From Mucor racemosus (Eukaryota > Mucoromycota > Mucoromycetes > Mucorales > Mucoraceae): DNA of 64,000 nt. Position numbers and translations under genes: made by a program. Below, in pieces: positions 35,547 through 47,311 of the stretch (positions within the stretch are counted from its first letter, which is position 1; every line of letters starts with the position of its first letter). Location of the stretch: the NCBI GenBank assembly GCA_027405735.1, contig JAPEHQ010000020.1, forward strand, positions 806,001 to 870,000, given 5' to 3'. The notes beneath the pieces are model-generated. The model worked only from the letters and a program-made list of their open reading frames with translations, was not told where the DNA came from and did not search any database.

Positions 35547-37185
35547 CAGTGAGTTCCAAAACCCTTTCAATGTTTTGAAATTTTGAATTAAACTAGCCAT
35601 AACTTTCGCAGTTTCAATCGGAGATATATGAAATTTCTATTCTAAGTAATTTAACATATTGCAAATAATTTGCAAAAAGTTTGACCTGATTATTTAAAGT
35701 TCCGCAAAAACTATATAAATTCAAAAACGGGTACATCATTGAAAGGGTTTTGGAAGCATTATGAAAAAAAAATTGAAGTTTATTTAAACGCAGTTAATAA
35801 TCAATGCCGTAGCCTTTTACTTTAATGCAAGCTTCCAAACAATCAGGCATACTCGAAATAACTCTTTGGCATTCCTCAACTGTTATTTTGTCATACCAAA
35901 TCTCTTGTGTTCTCTCCCAAAGGTCATTCATGCCTTTTGGAGGTGTATCGTATTCGTTTAAGCGGATTTTCAATAGCCTCCACATATTTTCAATGGGATT
36001 GAGGTCCGGGGATTGAGCTGGCCATGGCATTACTTCATATTCTTTTGTTTCGAAGTGTTTTTTCATTAACTTCGAGGTGTGTTTGGAATCATTGTCTTGC
36101 TGAAGAATGACTTGATTACGACGTAACTCCAATTTTTGGCACATATCATCAATGGATTTCTCCAAATCATCATCAACAATAGTTTTGTATAGCTCAGAGT
36201 TCATATTACCTTCGATTTTGCACAACCAACCAACACCAGACCAAGAAATAGTGCTCCAAATCATGATGCGACCACCTCCATGCTTTCTTGTTTTTTTGGT
36301 ATGCCTAGGTTTTATCTCCTCGCTGTCTCGTTTCCAGCACCAAATACGGCCATCGGAGTTAAAAAGGTTAATTCTAGCCTCATCGGTAAATATAACACGT
36401 TTCCAGTCCTCCAAAGTCCAATCAATTCTGTTTTTGCACCAGCGGAGGTGATCCTTTGCATTTTCGTCACTAATTTCTGGCTTTTTTATCTTAGGTAATG
36501 CGCCTAAACCATTATCCCGAAGAGCCCTACGTACAGTATTCGCACTGACATTAACGTGGAGATTACCACGAAGCTCTCTTTTGACTTGTACCGCATTATC
36601 CAAGCCACCTTTAGTGATTTTATGGACACAATATCTCTTATCCGCAGTAGTCAGCTTAGATGATCGGCCTCCTTTAAGTTTTTCTCGGTCAGGACAGGCC
36701 TTTTTTCCAATACGACATACTGTGGCTTGACTAACATTTACACGACGAGCAATTTCCGATACGGTATGGCCTGAATTTAACAGAGAGATAACGTCATTAC
36801 GTTTGGCATCTGATACAGTCTTCATTCTGATGATTTCGCTTGAAAGTACTAGTAAAAAAGGTAAGGTAAAAGTTGAAAAACATCTCATATATTTTCCGCA
36901 TATTTCTCTGTTTTATAAGATATCCAGCGTTAATGTACAAGTTGTGGGTTACTAAATTGTAATTTTTACATTATGCTTCCAAAACCCTTTCAATGATGTA
37001 CCCGTTTTTGAATTTATATAGTTTTTGCGGAACTTTAAATAATCAGGTCAAACTTTTTGCAAATTATTTGCAATATGTTAAATTATTTAGAATAGAAATT
37101 TCATATATCTCCGATTGAAACTGCGAAATTTATGGCTAATTTCATTCAAAATTTCAAAACATTGAAAGGGTTTTGGAACTCACTG
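35547..37185 (-). mobile_element. Tc1/mariner element B (complete, long inverted arms)
   Basis: 1639 bp with inverted arms of about 215 bp (35547-35761 and 36969-37185), ends CAGTGAGTTCC, flanked by TA (35545-35546, 37186-37187). The 17-mer CCAAAACCCTTTCAATG marks both limits of each arm: 35556-35572 (+), 35737-35753 (-), 36979-36995 (+), 37160-37176 (-). Each arm is thus itself bounded by inverted copies, presumably transposase-binding sites. The transposase frame is intact. It is inserted 30 bp from the start of repeat X copy 1. Confidence 0.92.
35794..36888 (-). CDS. Tc1/mariner transposase (element B)
   Basis: 364 residues from the first ATG; the second ATG, M22 (MKTVSDAKRNDVISLL, nucleotide 36825), is the more likely start because Tc1-family proteins begin just before the paired helix-turn-helix. 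HTH segments: SEIARRVNVSQATVCRI and NTVRRALRDNGL. Catalytic residues D169 (IFTDEARI), D265 (QQDNDSKHT) and E300 (SPDLNPIENMW) with 34 residues between the last two give the classical DD34E. No stops or frameshifts. Confidence 0.93.
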   Translation of the reverse strand: MRCFSTFTLPFLLVLSSEIIRMKTVSDAKRNDVISLLNSGHTVSEIARRVNVSQATVCRIGKKACPDREKLKGGRSSKLTTADKRYCVHKITKGGLDNAVQVKRELRGNLHVNVSANTVRRALRDNGLGALPKIKKPEISDENAKDHLRWCKNRIDWTLEDWKRVIFTDEARINLFNSDGRIWCWKRDSEEIKPRHTKKTRKHGGGRIMIWSTISWSGVGWLCKIEGNMNSELYKTIVDDDLEKSIDDMCQKLELRRNQVILQQDNDSKHTSKLMKKHFETKEYEVMPWPAQSPDLNPIENMWRLLKIRLNEYDTPPKGMNDLWERTQEIWYDKITVEECQRVISSMPDCLEACIKVKGYGIDY

Positions 37186-37215
37186 TATGAAATAAAGCTG
37201 TAATTATTTTGCATT

Positions 37216-40200
37216 CACTAAGGCCAAACTATGCTTTCCATGGGCATAATAATCTGAACAGATGGGCAGGATAAAAAATTTTGTGCAGATAGGGCAGCCC
37301 AGATGAGCAGAGCAATGAGATCAAATTTTTTTTAGTCAATTTATTAAAGTATATCAATCATAATATAATTAATAACGAAGATAATTTGAATGATTTAAAG
37401 CAGATATGAGTTACTCTGATTCAACAGAATTGGCTTATTGACGAGATATATCAATTTGAAATTTGTGGTTTAAAAGAGTTCTGCCCATGTACTTCTTTCG
37501 GAAAACAAATGGGAACAACGGCAGCAACCTGTTTGTCAACTTTAAAAGTATTTATGCCTTTGTAAATTTCTTTTTGTAACACACAAAATCTTTTTTTTCC
37601 ATACTCTTTCCTCAGCTCTTTTATTTATACTTAAAAACTACAATAAAAAAACCAATATTCTTTATAAACTGAAATCAAGTAGCAGGTACAAGTACATGTT
37701 TTTCCTACTGTTTATTTGGAAATAAATTATTCACTGTTAATGTTAGGGCGCGTTATAATATCTTTTTCGAACAAAAAAAGCATGCAGGACTTTATCATTT
37801 TGTTCCATTATCTACGTTATAATGAATGCTTTTTTGGTCTAAAGTCAATATCTACCTGCCTGGATAAAAATTGGTGATTATAAAAGTATGTACTGTATAG
37901 CATCTACTCCATTTGAATGAATGAATAAACTCATGTTAGTCTATTTAGTTTCTAAAAAGTATGTGTTTCTATTTAGTGGCCAACAGCTAAGTAGAGGAAA
38001 ACAAGATGTTGTCTAGTATACCACTACCAACTATCAAAGGTACACCATAATCATTACGTGTTAATTGATTTTACTAATAAATCAATTTTTGTAGGTCGAA
38101 AGTAAAGGCGTATTCAGTTCAAAACGTTTGAGACAATTGAATTAAGCGAAGCTGATTTAACTGCTGATGCTAAACTAGCATCAAACTAGTTGTTGCGTTG
38201 ACTCGCAATAAAGTAAGGTGTTTTACCAAGTACAATTTTGGCGTTCAATGTCTTTTAGTTAAACTGAATAGATAGAGACATGGTTCGTGCAGAGATCTAT
38301 GAATGTGGAGAGATACAGTATCCTAGTTTTATGAACACAAAAAAATGATCCAAATTGTGATGCTTCGTCAACCTGTATGAGATTTTTTGTGGCGATACCT
38401 GGTGGCTCAAACATAATCTAGGCATTTAATTGTCAAATGTATCGTCATATCAAGATGAAGTTTGCTGATTGATATAACGGATAATAAATACAATGTCATT
38501 TATTGAATGGGGAAATAATGTAAATATATAAAGCAAAGCTTATTACTTTTGAATGAAAGTACTCATTATTCTGATTAACATCAATAGGTTCAAAACGCAT
38601 AGTTAAGTGCAATCATTGCTACTAAGTTGCATAATTTGATATGCAGAAAACTCTTAAAACATTTATTCTTTTTTTTTGGCAATGCTGCAAATCATCGTTC
38701 AATATGACTAAATATTAATGAATCAGAGAAAATACAACTAGCAAAAAAATAACGCTCAATGTACATCGAGGTCAAGATTTACAAAAGCTCCATTTATTGT
38801 GTAGTGAAAATGGCAACATTTTTATGGGTAGAAATTATAGGACCAAGATGCTGTATTTGCCTCAGGATTGTTAGAAGGGTTTAAAAAAAGCATGCTTTAT
38901 CAAAGTTATTTAGATGTTAAATACTCGCCGTATGCTATTACCGTCAACCTGTTTTTATTTAATTACTGTATTATTAAAAATTAAGCTTTTCGTAGCGTAT
39001 AACAATGACAATGGGATGTTTTTGGTTTTAAATTGACATTATTATTATAAGGTGGGCTGATGATACGTTTGATACTACTGTAGATGAAACAAGTCAATTT
39101 AATTTATGGAATTTGAATGCAAATACCGAGAAACCATTGTAAGTACGTAAGTTGGCTCTGGTGAAACATTGTTGAATAAACTGGCTTGGGACAAAGAGGG
39201 TAAAAAGGAGGCAATAGGTTCCAGTGATGGCTATTTTTATGTTTATGTTTATGATATTGGAGAGGTAAGACTAAAACTCAATATAAATCACCCCTAACGC
39301 AATAATTATAAAGCAAAAGTATATTATCATCAAATAAACTACCGCACAATACTAACATGTATAAAGATTTACGATAATAAGCTTGAATGAAGTGGGTACA
39401 GCATCGCAAATTCTTGAAAAAGTTCTCAAATATTATAAAATCTCTTATTTTTAAGACTTACAAGGCTTATAAGCGGAATATTAATTTAGAAAAATATTTT
39501 TGTCCAGATCATCAATTTTGACATTTTTTAATTTTTTTTTTCTGGTTTCGCAAATTTAGAGTTAATTATACTACCAATTATAAAAGCAAAAAATATGCAC
39601 ATATACAGAATTTAGCGCTCTATTTGTTCAATCAAAAATAACAAACATTTTTATTGCAAAATATTACATGAAAATCCTTTAATCAAAAAACCGTTTTTGG
39701 GGCAAAAGTACAAAGTTTCATTACTTAACATTTTATATTAAGCTTTTATAAAATGTGTATTAGCTATGGCTACAATTTTCTCTCACAATGTAGTATATTT
39801 AAACGTTGATTTTTGTATCAAAATTTGATTTTTCTGTTTTTTGATTTAAATCATGAGTGTTGGTAAGGATAAAACGAGCCCCGAAAATGTCCGTTATAAA
39901 GTCTGAATTTTCAGACCGTACGTGGTTAAATATAAGAAAAGTTTAAAAAAAACCGCTTTTTTATTTAAAACTTAAATATAAACCATAGTATAAGAGACTT
40001 AGCCGTTCAATCTTGCTATGCTCAATTACGGCGTCGCTCTACGGGCTCGTTTTTTCAATTTTTTAATGAATTTATGATATGACAGACGGTTTTTTCTGTT
40101 AGAAAATGCATGTTTCTATGATAACAGATATTTCCTATTTTATTTAGTTTATTGTTCATGTGCTGTAATGCTGCTTTTACATTGGTTGAAATGTGCAATT

Positions 40201-40271
40201 CAGCAGGGTTTTAATCGCGCTAAATAATGTAAAGCCTTGAAAATCCTTTTATACGTTTGTTGCTTCTCTCT
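37216..40271 (+). repeat. Repeat X, copy 1 (near full length)
   Basis: About 3.06 kb, beginning CACTAAGGCC and ending near TTGCTTCTCTCT. It shares the same order of segments with 47312-50420 (same strand) and with parts of 3850-4289/11064-12660 and 41925-44030 (opposite strand). No transposase frame; contains a dynein-intermediate-chain-like exon (39051-39264). Neither inverted ends nor a clear target duplication are seen, so the class is open (a non-autonomous element is likely). Confidence 0.7.
39051..39264 (+). pseudogene. Dynein intermediate chain exon fragment in X copy 1
   Basis: Reads DDTFDTTVDETSQFNLWNLN then NANTEKP, a stop, and later NKLAWDKEGKKEAIGSSDG and VYDIGE ending at a GTAAGA donor. 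This matches the last WD repeats of cytoplasmic dynein intermediate chain (the ...DLWNLN-TE-P... ALN-W...GDSEG...YDVGE region). Broken by stops and indels, so not functional here. Confidence 0.6.
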
Positions 40272-40389
40272 TTTTGTTTTCATATTCCGGGGATATAATT
40301 TTCACCATTTGATAAGGCATATCAGACTATCAAGCTGGTATTCTTTTCTTGCATCTGAATACACATTCTAACTATGGAATAGACAGAGA

Positions 40390-40843
40390 TGTTCACGGAG
40401 AAAAGTATAAAAAAACAATAGGAGTTCGACTAGATAACATTAGGGTTTTATTATCAAGTTAAATTCTACTTGAGGACTTTTGTAATAAATAAATGTCCTC
40501 TTTATATAGTTTTCATCAGAGAGATTAGGTAAGCATTCCTAGGTCCATACATAGCCAATAATACCCCTTGTCAGACATAAATCTTGATAGTAACCAATCG
40601 GTGTATTTATAGAATTCATGGGTCCTTGATCATAATGGTGTGATTAAATCCACATTATGTTGATTGGTCTTTAACTATAAGTTGCTAGGATAGAAGCTTG
40701 GTAGAAAATCTATATTAGTATAAATCAGCATATATCATTTAGTAGTGTAATGTCTATTCATGCCAGCTGTATTATAATTGAGAATCAGATGAAATGGAGA
40801 TCAATATAGTGGTGGATAAATGTGTACATATTCCACACTAACA
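40390..40843 (-). repeat. LTR-like element, probably a solo LTR
   Basis: 454 bp with TGTT...AACA ends (TGTTCACGG at 40390, CACACTAACA to 40843). Read on the minus strand it begins TGTTAGTGTGGAATATG and contains CTATATAAAG followed by AATAAAACCC, the promoter/poly(A) layout of a Ty1/copia-type LTR. The 5-bp flanks (AGAGA, TAAGG) do not match, so the insertion is old or rearranged. Confidence 0.5.
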
Positions 40844-41310
40844 TAAGGGACTAATGTTTTTAATATACGTAGCAGTCGTTATATTAGAGACTGATATTTT
40901 TATTTCACCGCATTCTAAGATCGAATATCGTTATTTACTACTGTACTGTTGGACTATTTCTTGATTACCAGATCAAATCGAAGACAATAATATTTATATC
41001 CAATCAGTGAAAAGTTAGAACCAGTTACAAACCCACGAAATGTTCCAGAAAAGTGATAAAATTTCAAATGATATAGAAACAAAAAAAAAAGAATAATCTA
41101 ATGTTTCGTCTAATAGCCATAGTTTTGATCGTAGCTATACTTGAAAACAAATCTTTTTACAGCCGACAATCGTAAACTAAAATAGTAACTTTAAAGAAGG
41201 TTAATTTGTTTAAATTTTATGTGTGTTAAAGTAACATCTATAACCTTAGATTTGGCTTACATATAAATTTAAGCAGTAAGTGTTATTTAAGTTTATGCTC
41301 GAGTAAAAAC

Positions 41311-41838
41311 CATTGCTGCTGTAAATTTTATAGCTATAAACATATTTACAAATGATAATAATCGTAAATATATTGGCTCTTGCATGTATTGCTCTACATC
41401 AACAACGTATTGTTGAATTGTATTGTTTATAATCTATATTAATAAAAGCAAATGTAATTTAAAAACCCCCTCCAGTAAATAATGCAATGGAATTTTGAGA
41501 ACGGCACGATGCTCATGTACAAACCAATTTGTGCGCATACGATCAGCTCATTATGTTCATGGTCAGATTTTATTATTATGCACAAATAGGGATACTGATA
41601 TGCTTATGGGCAATTCTACTATTATGCACACATGGGGTTAATGTCATGCACATGGACAGAATCTATAATTTTGCACATAAAGGCTTAGCGTTGTGCTCGT
41701 GTGCATTTATTTTGTTGTGCCCATGTGCATATTGTTATCTTTTTAACCATATTCAATGGGTACAACAGCTCAGGCTATAGTGTGCACCCCACTTGGGCAC
41801 AACGAAATCATCTTGTGCAGTACAGGTCGACCGTAGTG
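41311..41838. repeat. Short dispersed repeat with CACTACGG end
   Basis: Shares its whole length with 50683-50990 plus 51386-51617. The right end, read on the minus strand from 41838, is CACTACGGTCGACCTGTACTG. Rich in GTGC/GCAC-type direct and inverted words (TTGTGCCCATGTGCA). Non-coding, MITE-like. The interval 40844-41310 before it shows nothing recognisable. Confidence 0.5.
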
Positions 41839-41920
41839 AAGTTGCACTATCAATATAAATAAGATTCAAGTATATAAAAACTACCCCTTAAAATCAAGGT
41901 TACATAAAGTAGATACAGTA
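41839..41920 (+). repeat. Fragment of the gypsy LTR
   Basis: Matches the internal LTR segment at about 4610-4690 (TGCACTATCAATATAAATAA onward) with few changes; truncated on both sides. Confidence 0.6.
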
Positions 41921-41924
41921 TATC

Positions 41925-44030
41925 TAAGTTTTAAATAAAAACGTGTTTTTTTTTACTTTTCTTATATTTAACCATGTATGATCTGAAAATTCAGACTTTG
42001 TAGCGGACATTTTCGGGGCTCGTTTTATTCTTACCAACACTCATGATTTTGATCAAAAAACAGAAAAATTAAACTTTGATACCAAAATCGACGTTTAAAT
42101 ATACGACATTGTGAGAGAAAATTGTAGCCCTGACAAGTAAGCATTTTATAAAAGCTTAATATTAGATGTTAAGTAATGAAAATTTGTACTTTTGTCCCAA
42201 AAACGGGATTTTGGTTAAAGGATTTTCATGTAATATTTTGCAATAAAAATGCTTGTTATTTTTTATTGAGCAAATAGAGGGGTGAATTGTCTATATGTGT
42301 ATATTTTTAGTTTTTATAATTGGTAGTATAATTAACTCTAGATTTGCAAAATTGTAAAAAAAAAAATCGAAAAATGTCAAAATTGATGATATGGACAAAA
42401 ATAATTTTCTAAATTAATATTCCGCTTATAAGCGTTGTAAGTCTTAAAAACAAGAGATTTTATAATACTTGAGAACTTTTTCAAGAATTTACGATGCTTT
42501 ACCCACTCGATTCAAGCTTATTACTGTAAACCTTTGTACATGTTAGTATTGTGTGGTAGTTTATTTGATGATAATATAGTCTTACTTGATAACTAATGCG
42601 CTAGAGGTGATTTACATTGAGTTTTAGTCTTACCTCTCCAATATCATAAACATAAGCATAAACATGGCCATCACTGGAACCTATTGCCGCCTTTTTACCC
42701 TTTTTGTCCCAAGCCAATTTATTCAATGCTTTACCAGAACGAACGTAAGTACTTACAAATGACTCCTCAGTATTTGCATTCAAATTCTATAAATTAAATT
42801 GACTTGTTCCATCTACAGTAGTATCAAACGTATCATCAGCCCGCCTTATGATAAATGTCAACCTAGAATCAGAAGCATCCCATTGTCAATGTTATAAGTT
42901 ATGAAAAGCTTGATTTTTAATAATACAGCAATTAAATAAAAAACAAGATGATACCAATAGCATATTGTGAGCATTTAACATCTAAGTTTGATGAAGTATG
43001 CTTTGAAACCCTTTCAAAAATCCTGAGGCAAATACAACATATAGGTCTAGTAATTCTATCCATAAAACGTTGCGATATTCACTACAAAACGAATGCACTT
43101 TTTATCTATCTTGACCTCGATGCACATTGTTGGGTATCACTTTTTTACCAGTTGTATTTCCTCTATTTCATTAATATTCAGTCATATTGAACAATGATTT
43201 GTAGCATTGCCAAAAAAGAATAAATGCTTCAAGAAGTTTATACATATCAAATATGCAATTTAGTAGCAATAATTGGACTTAACTGTGATTTTTGAACCTA
43301 CCATTGATGTTAATCAGAATAGTTAATACTTTCATTCAAAAGTAAGCTTTGCTTTATACATTTATACATTTACACTCACCCATTCAATAACTGACATTGC
43401 ATTTATTATCCGATATATCAGTCAATCAACTTTATCTTGATTCAATACATTTGACAATTAAAGACCTACATTATACTTGAGCCACCAGATATCGCCACAA
43501 ACAAATCTCGTACAGGTCAACGAAGCATCACAATTTAGATCATTTTTTTGTGTTCATACAGATCTGAGCTCTCCCATACATTTATAGATGTCTACATAAA
43601 CCATAACATCTCTATATGTTCAATTTAACTGAAATGCATTGAACGCCAAAATCGTACTTGATAAAATGCCTTGCTTTATGCGAGTCCACATAACTAATGT
43701 AATGCTAGTTTAGCATCAGCATTTGAATATTGAATCGGATAAATTTGAGATTAGACGACCCGCTTTAATAGCTCTGCACACCATGAGCTAATAATGGACC
43801 GTTATTATATATACGCTAATTAAGGATGACGAGTTGACTCTAATGAACGAACGACTCGATTGTCAGTATAAACGAAATATTAAAATCAAATATAGCAATT
43901 GAATGGGCAATAGACAATAAAACATGTAAATTAGCATAATTAAATTGTTTCAAGCGTTTTGAACTGAATACGCTTTTACTTTTGTCTTATAAAAATTGAT
44001 TTATTAGTAAAATCAATTAAAAATAATAGC
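41925..44030 (-). repeat. Repeat X, copy 4 (partial, inverted)
   Basis: Minus-strand copy lacking the first segment. Order on the plus strand: conserved 3' segment 41930-42490, dynein-like exon 42634-42846, middle 42850-43760, then the second segment ending near 44030. Confidence 0.65.
42634..42846 (-). pseudogene. Dynein intermediate chain exon fragment in X copy 4
   Basis: The best preserved copy: reading NANTEESFVSTYVRSGKALN, LAWDKKGKKAAIGSSDGHVY and YVYDIGE before a GTAAGA donor. A TGG-to-TAG change breaks the WNLN motif (FNL-stop-NLN), and a duplicated YAYVY disturbs the last strand. A homologous piece in the 49336-49543 copy is also broken. Confidence 0.6.
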
Positions 44031-44450
44031 ATTCGCAAAATGAGCGAGCTCAAGCGAGCGCAAGCAGTTTTAACAATCATTTTGCTATATATTTTCAGCA
44101 TGGTATTGGGTTAAAATATAATAAATTGTAACATTTGTAAAGCTAAAATTACGTAACTTCAGTAAATTTGCTCTGTGCTACATGTTTGCTTACTTGATTT
44201 GAAAGAAGGTCAGCAAGCAGGTTTACATGCAAGCAAGCCTATTTCAATTTGAAGCATTTCGAGCAAGTATGCAAACAAGCTTTCAATGTTTTTATCGGGC
44301 GCCAAGCAGAAAATTACTACAAAAAACTAAACAAGAAGCAATCCAAAGCAAGTAATACCCTGAAAAAAGCGCAATTCAAGCGAGCCAAAGCATAGAAATT
44401 GTTCGCTTGTTTATGCTCGCACTGCTCGATTGCAATCACTAGTAACGGGG
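44031..44450. repeat. Short element rich in CAAGCGAGC words
   Basis: Bounded by GAGCGAGCTCAAGCGAGCGC at about 44042 and, inverted, CAAGCGAACAATTT.../GCAATTCAAGCGAGCC near 44370-44420. Between them CAAGCAAG-type words recur. Possibly a small MITE; not compared with other copies. Confidence 0.3.
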
Positions 44451-47311
44451 AAGTAATACGGCAATGATCTGTGTATTTGACTAATACTTTATCTGGGGGG
44501 TTCACGCGGATTTCCAGGACACTATAATAGTGTGAATAGACATGGATTATAAGGCACGTTATAGTTCATGTCCATGTATTACATTATTATTATTTGTGGT
44601 AATTAGATTCCTGACCTGAGGTTATGGTCGGCTTTAAAAACAAATACCGTACAGTCAGATCATGCATTCCCTTGTAGGGTTATGAGTGGACTATACACTG
44701 TCCGTGGTTAGTTGAGGGGGTCAATGTTTACACTTAAACTATGAGTACTATTATTTTTCTGGACAGAGTTCAAGCATCAAGATATCTAATTCTGAGTCCC
44801 CGTTTCCATATGCTGTCTGAAGTTTATTAAACCTGAACTCTAAACAAGAGGAAATTCACTGCACTGACATTACAAGATAAAGTCTAAATATAATACAAGG
44901 TCTTTGCTACACTCTACAGTAATTGGTCAAGTCTAAATCTAGCACAACAGAAACACTTTTTGGTGTCTGGCTCTTCAAATCAAAATAAAACTATTATCAT
45001 CTGATGCAAGTAGTATACAGTATTAGATCAAGTATGAGTCGAATACAACACAAGCAACTTGAAATATTTATGATGGTCTTTGTTGTGGCCGACACTTTAG
45101 ACCAAATCAAAACTATTATTATCTGGTGGTGGTGCAAGTATATGGTATTAGATCAAATTTGAATCAAATACGACACAAGCAACTTGTTAAAATAATATGA
45201 TGGCATCTATAATGGATAGTCCTTTTAATGAAAACAAAATACATCTCTTGTTGTTTGAATAAATAGCCCTTTCTTTTTGCCAATTACTGAATTTTACCTT
45301 AGTCTGTCTAAAATTATTTGAGTATTGCCATATTATAAAAAGAATCAAATGCATGCTATATAAATAATCTTGAATGCAAATTATTAATATAATTGGATAT
45401 CACATATTCTTGCCTCATTTTTATAAAAGTTATTAAGAAAATAGTATCTTCTCTTTTGTTTCTAATGCATTACTATTACTAGTATATATATTTAGCGACG
45501 GCTTCTTGACCCCTTTTATATGAAAGGATAATATCGAAAGCAAAAGAAATCAAAATTAAAATTATCGTCATACTACTCAAATTTGTTAGAAAGCACTTTA
45601 AACAAGCGGATGCTAGTTGAAAATCAGCATCATGCCTTGAATTTTTGCTGAGATACACTGCTGGGAAGATTCGGTTTCAAGCGTTTAAAAGGCAAAATTG
45701 AATCCTTGAAAATTTTTTATATATCATGGTGAGTGCTAAATTTAAAAATGCCTACAACAGAATCTGAGTTGGGCAGCAAGTCAGATACACAGTGGTGGTT
45801 TTAGTTTCGACATTATAGATAAAAAAAGAATCCTTATTTCATACAAACCAACTCCATTATTTTATTATATAACTGTAAATTAATCTCCTTTCATTTCACT
45901 TTCAAACAAATTTCGTTATTATATGTATCTCCTTAATAAATGGCAGCTTTTTGGAATATACCTCCTACGTTCTTCTTTTATTGAGATCTCATAAAACAAA
46001 CTGTTTTGTATTTCACAGAACACATTTATGCAATTAATTTTGAAATTCCATTTTCATATCTGTAGCTAAATTTAAATCAAAAAGTATCTAGTATCTCATT
46101 ACACTCTGCTGGCATCTCGAGACAAATTATTAATAAAAGTTACACGGCTAAATTATGAAATGGTAATTTTAATGTGCTTGTTACCGACAAAATTAGCAAT
46201 TTCTTAACTATAATTGGTCATTCTCAAAGCTCAAGTAAACAGTATTGTGTCTTTTCAAGCTGTATTTCGTAGTGCCTCGACTTTATTAAAATTTACAGCT
46301 TTATTTGTGCTATTTTTTTTGATTGTAAGCATATTTTCGATGGAGTAACAATACATTATACTCAATTCTTTAAAAATCAGCTAGATGACTGATCATTTTT
46401 ATTAATTAAAAATTGAAACATAAAGACTCTTGTAGGTCTTTATTTTTGCAAATACAAAATACGCAAAGTCATTTTGTTTATTTGCATTACTTTGCTGGAT
46501 TCTAGCTACAAATTTGATCGAATAATGATGCATTATCTCCAAATTTATAAAAATTAAGTAAATGACTAATGATTTTAAGCATTCCAAAACGAAATATTAA
46601 AGCATCTTCATCTCTGTTTATTTGATACTGCAATGTGCGCCAAATGTGCCGCTTTCATTTCAATCTTTTTTCTTGCTTATAGCTGCATTTTTCATGGAGT
46701 AATGACAGATATACCATCAAAAACATCCTCAAAAAATGGTTCAAATTGCAGGAGCCACTAATATTGCTTGGAAATTTGAAAGAGCGTCAATTTTGTTCGG
46801 CTATAAACTGGCCAATCATATCGTTCTATCAGAATCTCAAAAAAATTTAACGCCTTGTTTCATAATCGACTCTCCGGACTTTCAATGAAGTTTCGCGCTT
46901 TAAGCTGTAGTCTATTTTTAAGCTGTAAATGTGCAAAATACTGGAGATTAGGAAATGTTTCCAATATTTGACAAAAAGCTGTATACTTACCGCCACCTAA
47001 CCATTAAATGGTTTTTGTAGCTCATCCAATTCTGCATCTATTTACGGTTTCAAATAAAACATTTTGCTCTCAAATTGTTTCATAACTACGGATTTCTTTG
47101 TGCACCACAGCTTTACATTTAAGCCAACTATCTTTGATCAAATCTTAATTTATCTATAACTCGATGAAAAATTTATATTTTTTCAAGATTTAAAAATTAT
47201 CTAGTAGATAAAGTTGCATAAAATGTGTTTAACTATTTTCTGTAGATTATTAGTAGACTAATTCTTTCAAGAAACAAAGCGTTTCAATTTCCTGGTTTTT
47301 CTAGTATTTAT
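44451..47311. other. Intergenic with a direct duplication
   Basis: Two adjacent related units of about 100 bp at 44978-45077 and 45103-45203 (both end CACAAGCAACTTG...ATGATGG). Beyond that, AT-rich DNA with no gene recognised. Confidence 0.4.

Noticed and set aside
41529..41780. 83-codon frame in the CACTACGG-ended repeat
   Set aside because: The sister copy at 51386-51617 does not keep the frame; the sequence is made of repeated GTGC/GCAC words.
42948..43190. 80-codon plus-strand frame in repeat X copy 4
   Set aside because: Corresponding segments of copies 1 and 2 carry stops and indels in this frame.
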